From: Alligator mississippiensis
Lineage: Eukaryota > Chordata > Crocodylia > Alligatoridae
Reading direction: 5' to 3'
NCBI RefSeq assembly: GCF_030867095.1
Contig: NC_081826.1
Location: 246,740,251-246,804,250, forward strand
DNA: 64,000 nucleotides
Shown here piece after piece: positions 32,738 to 44,225 of this stretch. The notes below the pieces were generated by a model. That model was not told the DNA's origin. It was given only the letters and a program-made list of their open reading frames with translations, and did not search any database. How positions within the stretch are numbered: the stretch's first letter is position 1; each line of letters starts with the position of its first letter. The position numbers were made by a program, and so were the translations under genes.

Positions 32738-33975
32738 GAATGTATTAATTTGATTTGATTTACATGCTTTCCATCTCAACAAAGGCTCAGAGCAGCTCAC
32801 AATAAGAAGACAGAACAACTCATAAAACAGGAGAATGGACAAAATAAAACAATTTAAAGGGAAAATTAAAGCATCAATATAATACAGGAACCTCCTAACC
32901 AACATTGTAGCCTAGTTTTGTTTTTTAAATGCCTATCCAAAAAGGAAGATCTTACAGTGTTTTTGAAAGGTGTCCACGATTGGGCTTTAGTGGACCTCAA
33001 GAAGGTGGGAGTACTGGAACAGAGGAGCCATTGCAGAGAATGATCTCCTACACATTTTCAAAAATCAGACTAGGTATATGGATGGTACTTGCAGGAGGTT
33101 TGTCTTGGTTAACCTGAGGGATCATAAAGGGGTAAAAGGGAGAAGAGGGTATCTTAGATATCTAGGGCCCAATGCTTTACTGGTCAAAACCAGCACCTTG
33201 AATTGTACCTAGAAAGCTACTAAGACAAGTGCAGACACAAGAGCACTGGAGTTTTGTCCTCCCATCAGATGACAGGCAACTATACTTTCTGCACCAGCTG
33301 CAGCTTCAAGGTGGTCATTAAGGGCAATCCCATGTACAGAAAGAACATTGTAGTAATCTAGCCTTGAGGTTATAAAGGCATGGATAAAGGTGGCTAGACT
33401 TGAATCTGAAAGAAAGAATTGTAACCTTCTCCCCAGACAGAGCTGGTAAAAAGTACTCCTGACTGAAGGTTCAGGTGAAGCAAAGGATCCCGGAACACCC
33501 AACTACTAAAAACCTAAGTGACAAAGGAAGACTAAACCCCATCAAGGACTGGTGTTCTAATATCCCTTAGTTGTGTGGTCTGCTCACTGCCATCACCTCT
33601 GTCTTGTCTAGATTCTATTTCAGTTGGTTCACTCCCATCCATTCCCTAACTGCAGGCAGACACTGGGAAACAACTGAGATTGTGGGGTCTGGGTAAGATG
33701 ATAAAATGAGGCAGAGCAAATCTCACTTACCAACCTCTTAAAAAACTGAAAAGAAAGGGCAACAAGATGGACTTCTAGGGGCCTTATAGAAAGGTCCCAA
33801 GGAGATGATGAGCACTGATTTATCACCACCATCTGTGACTTCTCTGCTAGGAAAGAGCGGAACCAATTTAAAGCAACCCCATAAATACTCACCAGGTAAT
33901 GTAAAAGCTTAATTGGCAGTGGTGACTCATGGTCAACTGTATCAAAGACCTCTGGTAAGATCAACAGGGTACAAC
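32738..33975 (-). mobile_element. L2-clade LINE, 3' part, antisense
   Basis: Minus strand. At the right is an RT block: PEVFDTVDHESPLPIKLL and YGVALNWFRSFLAEKSQMVV (33950-33830). Further left comes FFLSDSSLATFIHAFITSRL, then DYYNVL (33420-33340). At the left end is a 3' untranslated end with GAGCTGCTCTGAGCC and ATGTAAATCAAATCAAAT, typical of L2-type 3' ends. The AFDTVDH and TSRLDYCN-type blocks separate this clade from the CR1 copies in the window. The YADD-containing middle is deleted or too decayed to see. Confidence 0.8.
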
Positions 33976-35645
33976 CCCCCCAGTAAATATCTACTAGTAA
34001 AGATTATAGATCATATATATATGGGTGCAGTCTCTATGCTATAAACAGAATAGAAGCCAGGCTGACAAGTGTGCAGGACTCCGATGGCACCCAGGAGTGC
34101 TTATAGAAGTTATAAAGGGCATCTCGATCATGCTGCAACTTTTTGTGCTTTACACAACTTAAAGTTACAGCGTCATCAAAACCTAACACTCATGTGGCTC
34201 CTGTGCATGGGGTCTCAGAGTCTCCATGCACAGACAGAGGCCAGGCAGCAGGGGTTGCTTTTGCCTGCTTTGTAAGCTGGCCAGGCTCCTGGTAAGCTGT
34301 CAGTGTGGGTGGGGGAGCTCTAGGGAGATCTGCACCCCGAAGGAGATCTGGCAGCAGGCACTGGGAACCCTCTCCCTGGGGGGGGGCAAGGGGGGATGAC
34401 CCAGCTAGGGACCCACACAGCCCCAAGTAGTGGATCAACTGTCCTCCTGCCCACATGGAGGCAGGCAGGCAGCCAGGTGAATCTTCTTAAACTTTCTACC
34501 TCCTCCCCATGGCAGACCAGGGGCATGATACTTAACCCTTGCAGGGAACTGTATAGAAGTTACCTAAGATACTCTAATTTAGAGCACCTTCATTTACTAC
34601 CTAATTTAATGAGCAGTAATTTTTTTACACAATTGACCATTTAAAAAGCACTCTTCAGCTATGCATGTGTTATGCCACAGGTGTAGAGTGTTTTCAGGGG
34701 CCATATCACACAAAAAATGTCACTTCTGTCTGTGCCCCAGATGGGCAACCATACATTTAATGACCTTCCTCATAAAGGGGAGGTTGGAAGCAGGAAGAAA
34801 ACTGAGAGGATGAAAACTGGGTGAGGAGTCAGCATCAAAAGATTTTTTTTTTTTTGGAGTAGGAGATAAATTATTGTAGATTTAACAATATTCAGCATGA
34901 TTCCCTCCAAAAGGGAATTACTGACAACCTGTGCCAGAAGTGGCTTCAGTCTCCCCGGCTAGCTTTTACAAGTCAGAATGGGCCTGGGTCCAGTTCAAAC
35001 CTGGTCACCCTTACCCCCTCAAGTACATCCTCTTGTACACTCAACTGGGAGACAGCAATTTAAAACAATTCATATAAATGTGACAAGACTGGGATACCTC
35101 AACCCCACACTCTGACTCTGTAGCAAAAGTGATGTTTCTTAAGCCATGTCAGATACGGGTAATTTTAACTACAAAGTACATGGCAAAGATCACAGCAGGC
35201 AGAAAAAGATTTGGTTTCTGGGCAAGAACAAGCCAAATTAACCAGACAATCACCTCAGAACAGTTCCACCAGACAACTTTAGGAAGATTCAATGACAGTA
35301 GAAAAGAAAGGCTTCTTTATCACTGCCACTGCCACACCATAGTCCTTTAAAAATGATCCATGATGCAATTGGTTGACTTCAGCATGGGTCAAGAGCCACC
35401 TGTGCTCTTACTGTGAACCCTTCCATTTAATCTGCCTCAGCTCACTCATGTATAAGTGGGGACTGGGCTTTTGCATTGGTGGGAACAGATGCCAGGGAGC
35501 CAGTATGTGCTTATGGGTAAGTTTTTTTTTGCTGTTCCACAAATCAACCAGTTCATTAACAGGGCAGCTGTCAAGGGTTGTGGGAATGTCCTCCAGAGAG
35601 TTCTGGAATCACAAGGCATTTTTATATGTGTTCCAAGAGTAGGGA
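33976..35645. other. No gene recognised
   Basis: Mixed sequence with a GC-richer part at about 34185-34510 and poly-T/poly-A runs. Open frames in the GC-richer part show no motif. It may contain an unclassified repeat: AGAAGTTA occurs near both sides of the GC-rich part (34107 and 34556). I could not define ends. Confidence 0.35.
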
Positions 35646-35692
35646 GGCACTTTAATTGGAGTGGGTCTGAGAGCCACTCTAATTAAAGTGCC
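35646..35692. repeat. Inverted repeat, 19-bp arms
   Basis: GGCACTTTAATTGGAGTGG is followed after a 9-base spacer by its complement with one mismatch. TTTAATTAAAG-type sequence continues nearby (35750-35790), suggesting the end of an AT-rich DNA transposon family rather than an isolated hairpin. Confidence 0.6.
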
Positions 35693-36260
35693 CACAGTGT
35701 TTCATATATCAGTGTTCCCATTCTTCAAAATGGCAGTGGTGAAACTTTAACTAAAGCTCTTCAAATGAGCTTTATTTAAAGCAACCCCTCCACCATTCAG
35801 CAGACTCAATTAATCAAGTCTGTTCCGACACATTGTAATTACAAAGCATAAGAGCTTTTGTCTACAGGCACCCATTTAGGCATGAACCAGTCTTGCTGGC
35901 CCAATATCCTGTCATGGGTGCTGAAGGGCAGAGACCTATGCCTCTAGAAAGTAGTGGTCTGACCTTGACAATATCCCAGATAATTGGAGTCCCAGGCAGG
36001 TGCAAAAACATTAGGTTCAACATATGTTGCCAGGTATTGGATGCTGGTGATCAGGCCTTAGTGCCTCATGCCACCCCTGTGCACCAGGATCAGGTTCTGC
36101 AGTACCCACACCAAACCCCACACAAGGGGATCAGGCCCCACACCACCCTGCACATCTGATCTGCTATCCAGCCACATGGTTCCACATGGGTTTGGAAATG
36201 TGGCAGCAGAAGAGCAGTAACTGCTCCTCAGCCATCAAATTTTCAGACCCATGGGGGTCT

Positions 36261-36298
36261 CTGTCATCCAGCTCGTCATCCTGCGAGCTGGATGACAG
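36261..36298. repeat. Perfect hairpin, 15-bp stem and 8-base loop
   Basis: CTGTCATCCAGCTCG, loop TCATCCTG, then CGAGCTGGATGACAG. The stem has no mismatch. No U-run follows and no surrounding gene explains it. Confidence 0.75.
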
Positions 36299-36874
36299 AT
36301 CCAGGAGCCAGGGGTTGAACATCACTGATATACACAGAATAGTGCAAACAGAAAGTATCAATCATTTTATGAGGACAAAAATATATTTAAGTACAGAGTG
36401 TTAGAAAACATGGCAAGTAAAAAGATAAGCTCTTAAACCAGGGGCTGGCAAAATATGGCCTGCAGGCTGGATATGGCCCACCAGGCAATTTCATCTGGCC
36501 TTTGGGTGCCCAAAAATTAATAGTACTCTGCCCAGCCTGTGTGAATCACTCCCACCCTTGTGTGCAGAAGGGCCCAGCCCAGGCAACATGAAGCTTCTGG
36601 GCAGGCTTGCTGCTGCCAATGCTTCAGCCACTGGGAGACCTGCTTAGCTTCCCCAACCTTCAGTGGCTAGTCCTCATCTCCCTGCTGCAGCACTTGCTCT
36701 GGGCAGCAGGTAGGGAAGTGTCAGGAAAAGGGAGAGCTGCACCTGGGTGGAAGCACAGAGAGTAGGGTTGGGGCTGCACTGGAAGGAGTGCAGAGCCCAT
36801 ACCCAGGGAGGTGGCAGGAGCATTTAGCTCAGGTGGGCAGGGTGTGGGTATGAGGTAGGTGGGGGAGGGGGCTG

Positions 36875-37505
36875 TGGGGAACCCCCCATACATTCCTTCC
36901 CATTACACATAGCCCCTGCCACCAGTGGCAGCAGCAGCTGCATCAGGCAGGTGCTTGGGGCACTTGTGACCCACACAGGTGCTGTCACCAAGTGGCACAT
37001 AGCTCCAACCAGCGCTGTAGGTGGTGGCAAGGAGCGCAGCCAGGTTGGATCACCCCTATGGTGCAGGGCTCCCCACCACACACGTGGAGCTCCCAGCACT
37101 CATGTGCCACTGGGGGAAGCCCCACAGAATGGAGCCAGCTGCTTTCCCCACCCCCTGCTGTGCAGGTCCCATGACTCCCCCAGAAATGGAAGGGATCCCT
37201 GCACCTTATTTCCCAGCAAAGTCCTGAGACCTGCATGACAGAGAGTGGGGAAGCTCCATCACGTGGGGATTCCCCTGGTGGTGCATGAGTGCCAGGAGCT
37301 CCACATGAACTATGGAGACTCCTGAACCATAAAGACAGCTCAACCTGGCTGCTCTCCTTGACACCACATGCAGTGCTGGCTGGAGCTGTGTGCTGCCAGA
37401 TGGCAGCAGCTGTGTGGGCCACAAGCATCCCAAGCACCTGCCATCTGCTGCTGCCGCCAGTGGTGGGGGCTTTGTGCTATGGGAGGGAGTATGCAGGGGG
37501 TCCCC
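36875..37505. repeat. Imperfect palindrome of about 630 bp inside the hAT-like element
   Basis: The left arm contains GGCAGGTGCTTGGGGCACTT, GCAGCCAGGTTG and GTGGAGCTCCCAGCACTCATG. The right arm, reverse-complemented, contains GGCAGGTGCTTGGGATGCTT, GCAGCCAGGTTG and GTGGAGCTCCTGGCACTCATG, each in the same order. The centre is close to 37188. Arms are diverged by scattered substitutions, so the duplication is not recent. Confidence 0.75.
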
Positions 37506-37647
37506 ACACCCCCTCAGTTTTCCTCACACCCCACAACCCCCACACATCTACACCCTGTCCCCATATCCCCCCACATATATACACCCCAACATACCATATG
37601 CTCCCACACACACAGCCACACCCCTTTACAATACCCCCACACCCCAC

Positions 37648-37649
<2 letters not shown>

Positions 37650-37692
<43 letters not shown>
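37650..37692 (+). repeat. (AC)n microsatellite
   Basis: An uninterrupted AC dinucleotide run of about 21 units, within a C-rich tract in the right part of the hAT-like element. Confidence 0.95.
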
Positions 37693-37694
<2 letters not shown>

Positions 37695-38114
37695 CATACA
37701 AGAGTAAGACTCTACTTTTGAGGTATTCTGCAATCACCTCCATATACCTATGCAAAAACAAATCATGACAAAAATATTTTTATAATAAAATTAAAATATG
37801 TTATAGATGTTTGACTTTTACTATATGATTTTTTTTTTCTGGTTCAAAGATGGCACCCCCTCTCCCCGCCCCCCTGTCCCCCCCTTTAAAGAAGGAATAC
37901 TTCTAGGGACAATGGGAGGGACTTTTGGTGGCAAAGGGGTTAGGGGCAGGACTTCCAGTCCCAAGATGGCAACCAGGGGAAGGGGCACCCATCAAGGGAC
38001 GGAGCTACCCTTGCAGCCTTCAACAGCTTATCAAACTGTATTAAGCAGCCCTCCAGTTGACATAATTGCTCACCCCTGTCTTATACTAAACCTTATTCAA
38101 GTGTCCTAGGAGGT

Positions 38115-38190
38115 TAAGCAAGCAATTATTGGTGGTATCTTTTATTGGACTAACTATATAATCAGAAGAGATGTAAGACCAGGTTTCAAG
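38115..38190 (+). repeat. Interspersed repeat fragment (TTTTATTGGACTAACT type)
   Basis: GTATCTTTTATTGGACTAAC here and TCTATTTTATTGGACCAAC at 47018 (one base trimmed) are the same element. A related stretch near 44125 shares the ACCAACTA segment. This is a widespread sauropsid repeat I recognise by pattern but cannot name. Confidence 0.5.
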
Positions 38191-38192
38191 CA

Positions 38193-39740
38193 CATAGTTT
38201 CATAGTTTCATAGTTGGTAGGGTTAGAAGAGATCTGAGCAGATCATCAAGTCCAACCCCCTCCATGGCAGGAAAAGGTACTGGGGTCAAATGACCCCAGC
38301 AAGATGTTCATCTAACCTTCTCTTAATGACCCCCAGGGTAGGAACCAGAAACACTTCTCTTGGAAGTTGGTTCCAGATTCTAGCCACCCTGACTGTGAAG
38401 TAGCGCCTCCTGATGTTTAGTCTGAATCTACCCTCTGCCAGCTTGTGACCGTTATTTCTAGTCACTCCTGGTAGTGCTCGGGGGAACAGGGACTCCCCCA
38501 ATGCCTGCTGGTCCCCTTTGACTAGTTTGTAACAGGCCACTAGATCCCCCCTCAACCTTCTCTTGTGGAACCTAAACAGGTCCAGGTCCCTTAGCCTCTC
38601 CTCGTAGGGCCTGCCCTGCTGCCCCCGATCATGCGAGTGGCCCTCCTCTGGACCCTCTCAATGCTGTCCACATCCCTCTTAAAGTGTGGTGCCCAGAACT
38701 GGATGCAGTACTCCAACTGCGGCCTGACCAATGCCACATAGAGGGGGAGGATCACCTCCTTGAACCGGTTCGAGATGCATCTGTGGATGCATGACAAGGT
38801 GTGGTTGGCCTTCCTGACCGTGTCCCCACACTGTCGGCCCATGTTCATTTTGGCATCAATAATGATTCCAAGATCCCCTTCTGCCTCTGCACTGCCAAGA
38901 AGTGAGTTCCCTGGCCTGTAGGTATGCTGCTGGTTCTTCCTCCCCAGGTGGAGCACCTTGCACTTGTCAGTGTTGAAACCCATTCTGTTCTCATCTGTCC
39001 ACCCCTGTAACCTGTCTAGGTCCAATTGCAGCCTATTCCTCCCTTCTAGCATGCCCACTTCCCCCCACATCTTAGTGTCATCAGCAAATTTGAATAGGGT
39101 GCTTTTTACCCCCTCATCCAAGTCACTGATGAAGATGTTGAACAGCGCAGGTCCAAGGACCGAGCCCAGGGGCACCCCACTGCCCACATCCCTTCAGGTA
39201 AAAAATGACCCATGCACCACCACTCTCTGGGCGCGGCCCTCCAGCCAGTTAGCGACCCATCTGACTGTGTAAGTGTCGATGCCACAGTCCCCTAGTTTTT
39301 TAATGAGAATGGGACGAGAGACAGTGTTGAAGGCTTTCCTGAAGTCCAGAAAGACTACTTCCACTGCTACCCCTGTGTCTAAGGATGTTGTGACCTTGTC
39401 ATAGAAGGCCACCAGGTTGGTCTGACAGGACCTGCCTCTAATGAAGCCATGTTGGTTGCCCCTAAGCATAACCTCCTCTGCTTGCCCCTCCTGGACATGC
39501 GCCAGGATAATTCTCTCAAAATGTTTACCCAGGATTGAGGTAAAACTAACTGGCCTATAGTTTCCTTGGTCCTCCTTCCTCCCTTTTTTGAAAGTGGGAA
39601 CCACATTGGCCCTTTTCCAGTCCTCTGACACCACACCAGAGCACCACGAGTGCTCATAAAGCCATGCCAGGGGTTCCTCAGTGACCTCTGCTAATTCCCT
39701 CAGGACTCTGGAGTGGAGATCATCAGGACCAGCTGATCGT
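38193..39740 (-). mobile_element. CR1 LINE 3' half, antisense (CR1-D)
   Basis: Minus-strand CR1. The tail octamer repeats are at the left (CATAGTTTCATAGTTTCATAG, 38193 on, one base over the core). The RT and C-terminal region extend right to about 39740. 5' truncation falls in the RT, before the DWKRAN block. It is intermediate in age, with few frame breaks. The right border abuts a short direct repeat (TCAGGACCAGC twice) and a perfect hairpin at 39752-39775. Confidence 0.85.
38285..39634 (-). pseudogene. CR1 ORF2 reverse transcriptase, C-terminal half
   Basis: Minus strand, from right to left. [20 protein letters not shown] (39630 on), [38 protein letters not shown] and ANWLEGRAQRVVV. Then, after a frame change near 39190, VPLGSVLGPALFNIFISDL, the catalytic FADDTKMWGE block (near 39090) and VRPQLEYCIQFWAPHFKRD. 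A further break near 38600 is followed by RGDLVACYKLVKGDQ. Two frame breaks and 5' truncation make it inactive. Confidence 0.85.
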
Positions 39741-39751
39741 CAGGACCAGCA

Positions 39752-39775
39752 CTTAAGGAAGTGCTCTTCCTTAAG
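39752..39775. repeat. Perfect hairpin at the 5' border of CR1-D
   Basis: CTTAAGGAAG, loop TGCT, CTTCCTTAAG: ten paired bases without mismatch. It sits directly beyond the truncated CR1 border and may be filler formed during insertion. Confidence 0.7.
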
Positions 39776-41939
39776 TCTGGGTTAGGGCTTTTAATTTATA
39801 AAATTGGAATAGTAGTCATGGCATTCATATTCTTAACCAATTAATGTTAAACTTGGGTGATTTTTTGACAAATACCTTCTTTCCTAAAAACTGCAGGTTT
39901 CAGACAGGGAAGGATAAAAATGTATTTGTGAATTCTGATAAAATTTAGCAGTTTAAGCCAGGAAATTAAAAATTTTTGGAACTATCCATTCCCCATATGT
40001 TCCATGTTTTCATGTCAAAACAATGCTTATTTTTTTTTTTTAATTCCCAAACTTAAAGAAAGAGTTTTAAAAAGAAGTAAACCAAAATTTCACATGAAAT
40101 ATTCAAATTAAATGTTCCAGTAAAGCCAAAACAAAGGGTGTTTTAGTTTTATATTTTATCAAGAAGTTCTCATTTCAGGCCAATCCAAAACATTTTTTGT
40201 TCAACTTAAAAACTGACAACCAAAATACTTAGGAGGGATATTGCTGACATATACATTACATTACATACACAGCTGATCATCTTGAAAACTGAAATTCAGT
40301 TCTGAATAAGTCTTACCTTTTACATATGTGATTTGAAGGTGTAAACTCTGCCTTTTGGTTCCAGAAAGCTTTGTTGCAATATGATTGAAAAACATTCATA
40401 AGGAAATAAGGGCACAAACTGGGCCATGCTTTATAGCAGCCATTCAATCGATCCATTTAAGCTAATCGTGCAAAATACTTATGAAAAAAGTTACCAGCTG
40501 GCTACAAAATGTACTTACCCTCCTCCAAGGAAGACACAGAAGACCAGGGAAAAACACAAATATATTTTATCTGACCATCATAAAAATATTATGCTAGCAC
40601 ATTAGGGAGCAAAATGATAAAAGGTGCAATGTAGATATAATCAGCGTGACTCCATGATAGAGACAAAAAAAAAAAAAATAGCCCACATTGGGGTGCCTTT
40701 TATGAGGGTCCTTCCCATGAATTAAACCCATAAATAAGTTATGCAAAAAAACAAGGGAGAAATATGCTTTTATTCTCTAACTCCTCCCTATTATATATCT
40801 TGATTTAATCCATTAGAAACAGAATATAAAAAGCCAGACTAACGCAAGGTCATTTAAGTAGAGACATCATGAAGTTTCACTGTCCATGGAAGAGCACCAT
40901 GGCTCCCTGTAGGGATATAATAAAAGGTTGTAGTACCCTTTAGGAAGATGCAGCATATTTTTGTCTTGTCTTGGTTTTCCTTTTTGTTGTATCTGACCAG
41001 CTCTGCAGACTACTGCACCTGAAATAATGGAAAATATTGCATCATTTAGTACCCTGTTCTTCATGGAAAAATGTATAGCAGAAGAATGCCCTTGCATTAT
41101 TGAGAGCATTCAAACCACAATGTCACTAAATGTGAGACAGTGTTTTTGCAACCCCAGCTGACTTACTTTTCATACCCATGTAGGTGTTAGCCATTACTTG
41201 TGGCCCTTAATATATAAAACAGTAGAATAAACAATCTCTTGCTCTATTGTACAAATGGAACCATGAATAATTTTAACTAGATTCAAGTAGATTATTGCAG
41301 GATACCATAGACAGCTTAGGTTCCTTGGAAAATCAGTTGACGGTTAATACTGCAAAGCAAATGAATTTAAATGACTTGTACATTAATGGAGAACATTGTT
41401 TTCTATTTGACACATATTGTTGTGAGTCTTGAATGGTATCTGTACAACTGTGTGGGTGTAATATACTGCCTCTAGCAAAGTAGAAAAACTTGGAGTGCAT
41501 CAATAGCTACTGCACTATTTATTTTTGCTGCTGCTGTGCCTTAGAGGAAAAAAAGATACTGTTAATATCAAACTTGCTCTTTTTTAACCTACTCTATACA
41601 CCAAAAAACTTGATATTAAGTAACAACTTACTTGATACTTGCAGTTTACCATCTGCATAACTATGGGATTTCTCAGTCACAGATGTTGTAAATTAGATCT
41701 TGCAGGATACTAAGCACTCCCAAATAAAATGCTTATGTTATCTCTTCCACTGAAGCCTGCTGAATTGGTGATTGCTTAGTTCCTATAGGACTGAACTGTT
41801 CAGGTCAGCCTATGAGATACTACTGACATGTTGAAGCTAATCCAAAAAAATTAACTGTATGTTTCAAAACTGGGTAGGACTTTGAAATATGCTGCATTAT
41901 AAATAGGACATGTGGAATTGGCATGATGGTCACAACTAC
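39776..41939. other. AT-rich stretch, nothing recognised
   Basis: About 2.2 kb of AT-rich unique-looking sequence with A- and T-runs. No frame with recognisable motifs, no terminal repeats. Confidence 0.5.
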
Positions 41940-42590
41940 CAACTATTAATATCTTTCTCTAGACAAAGGTAGCTTATTGGCACATTATAAAGATATTAAA
42001 ACCAGGAGTAAAACAATCTGTATGAATACAACAACTGTCTTATCTGTGCAACCACTCACATGGTTACCAGTACTAAGTAAAATTGCTCCCCCTCATGTCC
42101 ACTGCAGAAATGCTGATGTAAATTTACTAGACAGACTCAAGGATAATTTTACAGTGCCAGTGCATTTTGACATATTCTACCCACCAATAGCTCAGCTCCC
42201 CTCAAGACGAAGGGGTATAGTCCACCCCTTCAAAACCCTTTGACTTTTCATTACTTACTCATTGGCACGAGTGGTCAGCACAAGTACCAATCAATTACCA
42301 CCTCATCACTGATCCTACAGTCAGCCAGGATTTAACTGGCCACACCATTATTGTGCACTTCCCAATCATTTTCAAATCATTGTGCCTCAAACCTATACCA
42401 ATGGGGCCTTCACAATGACAACAAATGCCCTTATGGACAAGTTCAAAACATGTCCCACATTGTTGACTTGTGTCCTTTTACAATGCTACCTGGTGGCCTT
42501 CAAAGCTCTTCCTGCTGGTGATGACATTGCCTTAAGATGACTGAAACAATATGCTGAAACCACACATGGTAAATAAATAGCCTAAGCAAT
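41940..42590 (+). mobile_element. 3' end of a non-LTR retrotransposon distinct from CR1 and L2
   Basis: An open frame of 88 codons (41977-42243) contains LTWLPVLSKIAPPHV and FYPPIAQLPSRR. After frame changes a further block reads MSHIVDLCPF, then PGGLQ (42440-42505). This order (W-L-P-V-L-S-x-I-A-P-P, then L-P-S-R, then M-x-H-I-V-x-x-C-P-x-T-x-x-x-G-G-L) is the C-terminal tail I know from certain non-LTR reverse transcriptases. The element ends near 42580 in a TAAATAAATA tail. The RT core itself is missing. I am unsure of the clade. Confidence 0.6.
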
Positions 42591-42619
42591 CTGTAAAGGA
42601 GATCAGTATAGTCAACCCT

Positions 42620-42740
42620 ATTTTACAGGAGAAACTGAGGCCACAAAGATCGGGTGATTTGACCCAGGCTACTCAGTAACATAACTGGAACAAGAACATA
42701 TGCCTCTTGAGTCAGTCTGTTGATGTATCCATTGTCCACT
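42620..42740 (-). repeat. MIR-like CORE-SINE fragment
   Basis: TATTTTACAGGAGAAACTGA, GGTGATTTGACCCAGGCTAC and a decayed GTAACATAACTGGAAC stretch follow the antisense MIR order closely. This is the best MIR match in the window. Confidence 0.65.
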
Positions 42741-44109
42741 ATATCAGCACAGAAGTTTTCAAGGTTGAAAAAGAGGGAGAGAGTATTTGCTGCTCACCAG
42801 ACATACTTAAACATTTTTGTGGTATTCCCCCCCATGTTGCTCTCTATGCATAGGTAAAAAAACAAAAAAACAAAACAAAAGATGTTTAAAATCCAAGCAA
42901 CCACTAACAGTACTCTACATAATTTTTACCCAATCAAAATAAGCTTTTAAAGGCCCCACTGTAACACAATCTAACCCAGGACTGCTATTATTAATAATAA
43001 CATGACAGTCTGGCTACTCCTATTTTATTGGCTTATCAGGTCCATGGTCAGCTGGTTTACTTTTGAGAAACTTTGAAGCTATTCTAATTTTATCAGCGTG
43101 GGCTGATTAACTGCTCTTTTGCACACTCCAGATTCTCCCAGTGGTAAAGGAAAGAGCACAATCCTGTGTATGATATTAAAACACTATATGTATTACATTC
43201 ATTTCAGTACAATAACTTAAGATAGGCTGTATTGTAGAACATATTTCCCATTGCATTAAACTCTGATACCTGTTAATTTATATAGTTTAGTGAGGCTACA
43301 CAGTGGACATATCTACATGAGATGCTAACTGCGCAGTAGCATCTCATGTAGATGCACCCTGTTTCCAGAATATTTAAATTCTAATGGAACTTGCATTGTG
43401 CAATTGTGCCCATAATTTAAAAAAAGAAAAGCACTAAAGGAAATTACTAGTAATTCAGGGGAAACTACAAGAAACTTATCTTTTCTGTTTGCTAAGCATG
43501 AATTTCAAGAGATAAGGGGATAAAATAAAATATGTGCTACAAATTATGTTTATTAATACAGTATCATAGCCAGCGGCCTTTGCACACAAAAAAGTGAGAT
43601 AAATACAAATTCTAAAATCAACATATCCAAGTAAAATAAATACAATTTTCATGATAAAAATAAGAAAAACTGAAGCTCAACTTGTCTCTCAGGATCAAAT
43701 AAACTCTTAAAACCACAACCTATATGCAAAATATAAAAATAAAATAAATATAGTATTTCTTTTAGGAGATAAGAAGCATCTCTTTCACCTTTTAAATTAT
43801 TTCTTCTTGCTTTTGTGACCATACAGGGTAACAGGTTGAGAGACCATGTTATCAAAACATATTTACTTATCATACTTTTTTCAGCTGGTGCAGTAAAAGT
43901 AATCTAAACCAAGAATGAGTTAACCATTTACATAACAGATTAGACTGCAGGCTATCTGAAAGTAGATAGTGTCTTAAAAATGGCTATGGTATTTGAGCCT
44001 GAAGACTTTTTATGCTTTCAATGCCAGCATACCTCCCTTCCCAAAAAAACTGGAAAAAGGAGACCTGAGAAAGCCCACTGTAACATGATATAGTTCAAAA
44101 TATCCAGGT
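42741..44109. other. AT-rich stretch with one near-perfect palindrome
   Basis: No coding region recognised. Contains the palindrome at 43313-43351, annotated separately, and many A-runs. Confidence 0.5.
43313..43351. repeat. Near-perfect 39-bp palindrome
   Basis: CTACATGAGATGCTA, one unpaired A, CTGCGCAG (itself palindromic), then TAGCATCTCATGTAG. Arms of 15 bp without mismatch. A looser version of the same kind (CTATTAATGCACTG ... CTACACATGC) occurs near 49095-49170, hinting at a small DNA-transposon family. Confidence 0.75.
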
Positions 44110-44225
44110 ATTTCTCTTATTAAACCAACTATCTAGTTGGTCTAAAAGGATATCACCTCTACCACAAGTCCTGATTGCTTTTTCCTGTAGACCAATACAG
44201 CTACAACCTGGATACCTGACACAGG
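44110..44225 (+). repeat. Interspersed repeat fragment (GACCAATACAGCTACAACC type)
   Basis: The stretch AGACCAATACAGCTACAACC preceded by TTGGTCTAAAAGGATATCAC matches a repeat end that I know as common in turtles and crocodilians (written there as accaacacggctac). Related pieces are at 38115 and 47000. Name not known to me. Confidence 0.5.

Larger units (their letters stand above)
36439..38078. mobile_element. hAT-like element, 1640 bp, with a long internal inverted duplication
   Basis: Ends CAGGGGCTGGCAAAATATGGC (36439, quoted with one base beyond the conserved part) and, read inward from the right, CAGGGGTGAGCAATTATGTC. Flanks TCTTAAAC (36431-36438) and TCTTATAC (38079-38086) give an 8-bp duplication with one mismatch. 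These are hAT features. Inside, 36875-37180 and 37200-37505 are imperfect inverted copies. No transposase frame is present; long GC-rich open frames on both strands are symmetric consequences of the inverted duplication. Confidence 0.75.

Noticed and set aside
37650..37692. AC repeat as a regulatory Z-DNA element
   Set aside because: Simple microsatellite in a transposon; nothing nearby to regulate.
36660..37770. Many long open frames on both strands
   Set aside because: Explained by the inverted duplication and the AC/C-rich tract of the hAT-like element; mirrored frames encode similar peptides on opposite strands.
41977..42243. 88-codon frame as a small host gene
   Set aside because: Its WLPVLS and LPSR blocks, and continuation in other frames to a MSHIV block, identify it as the end of a LINE reverse transcriptase.
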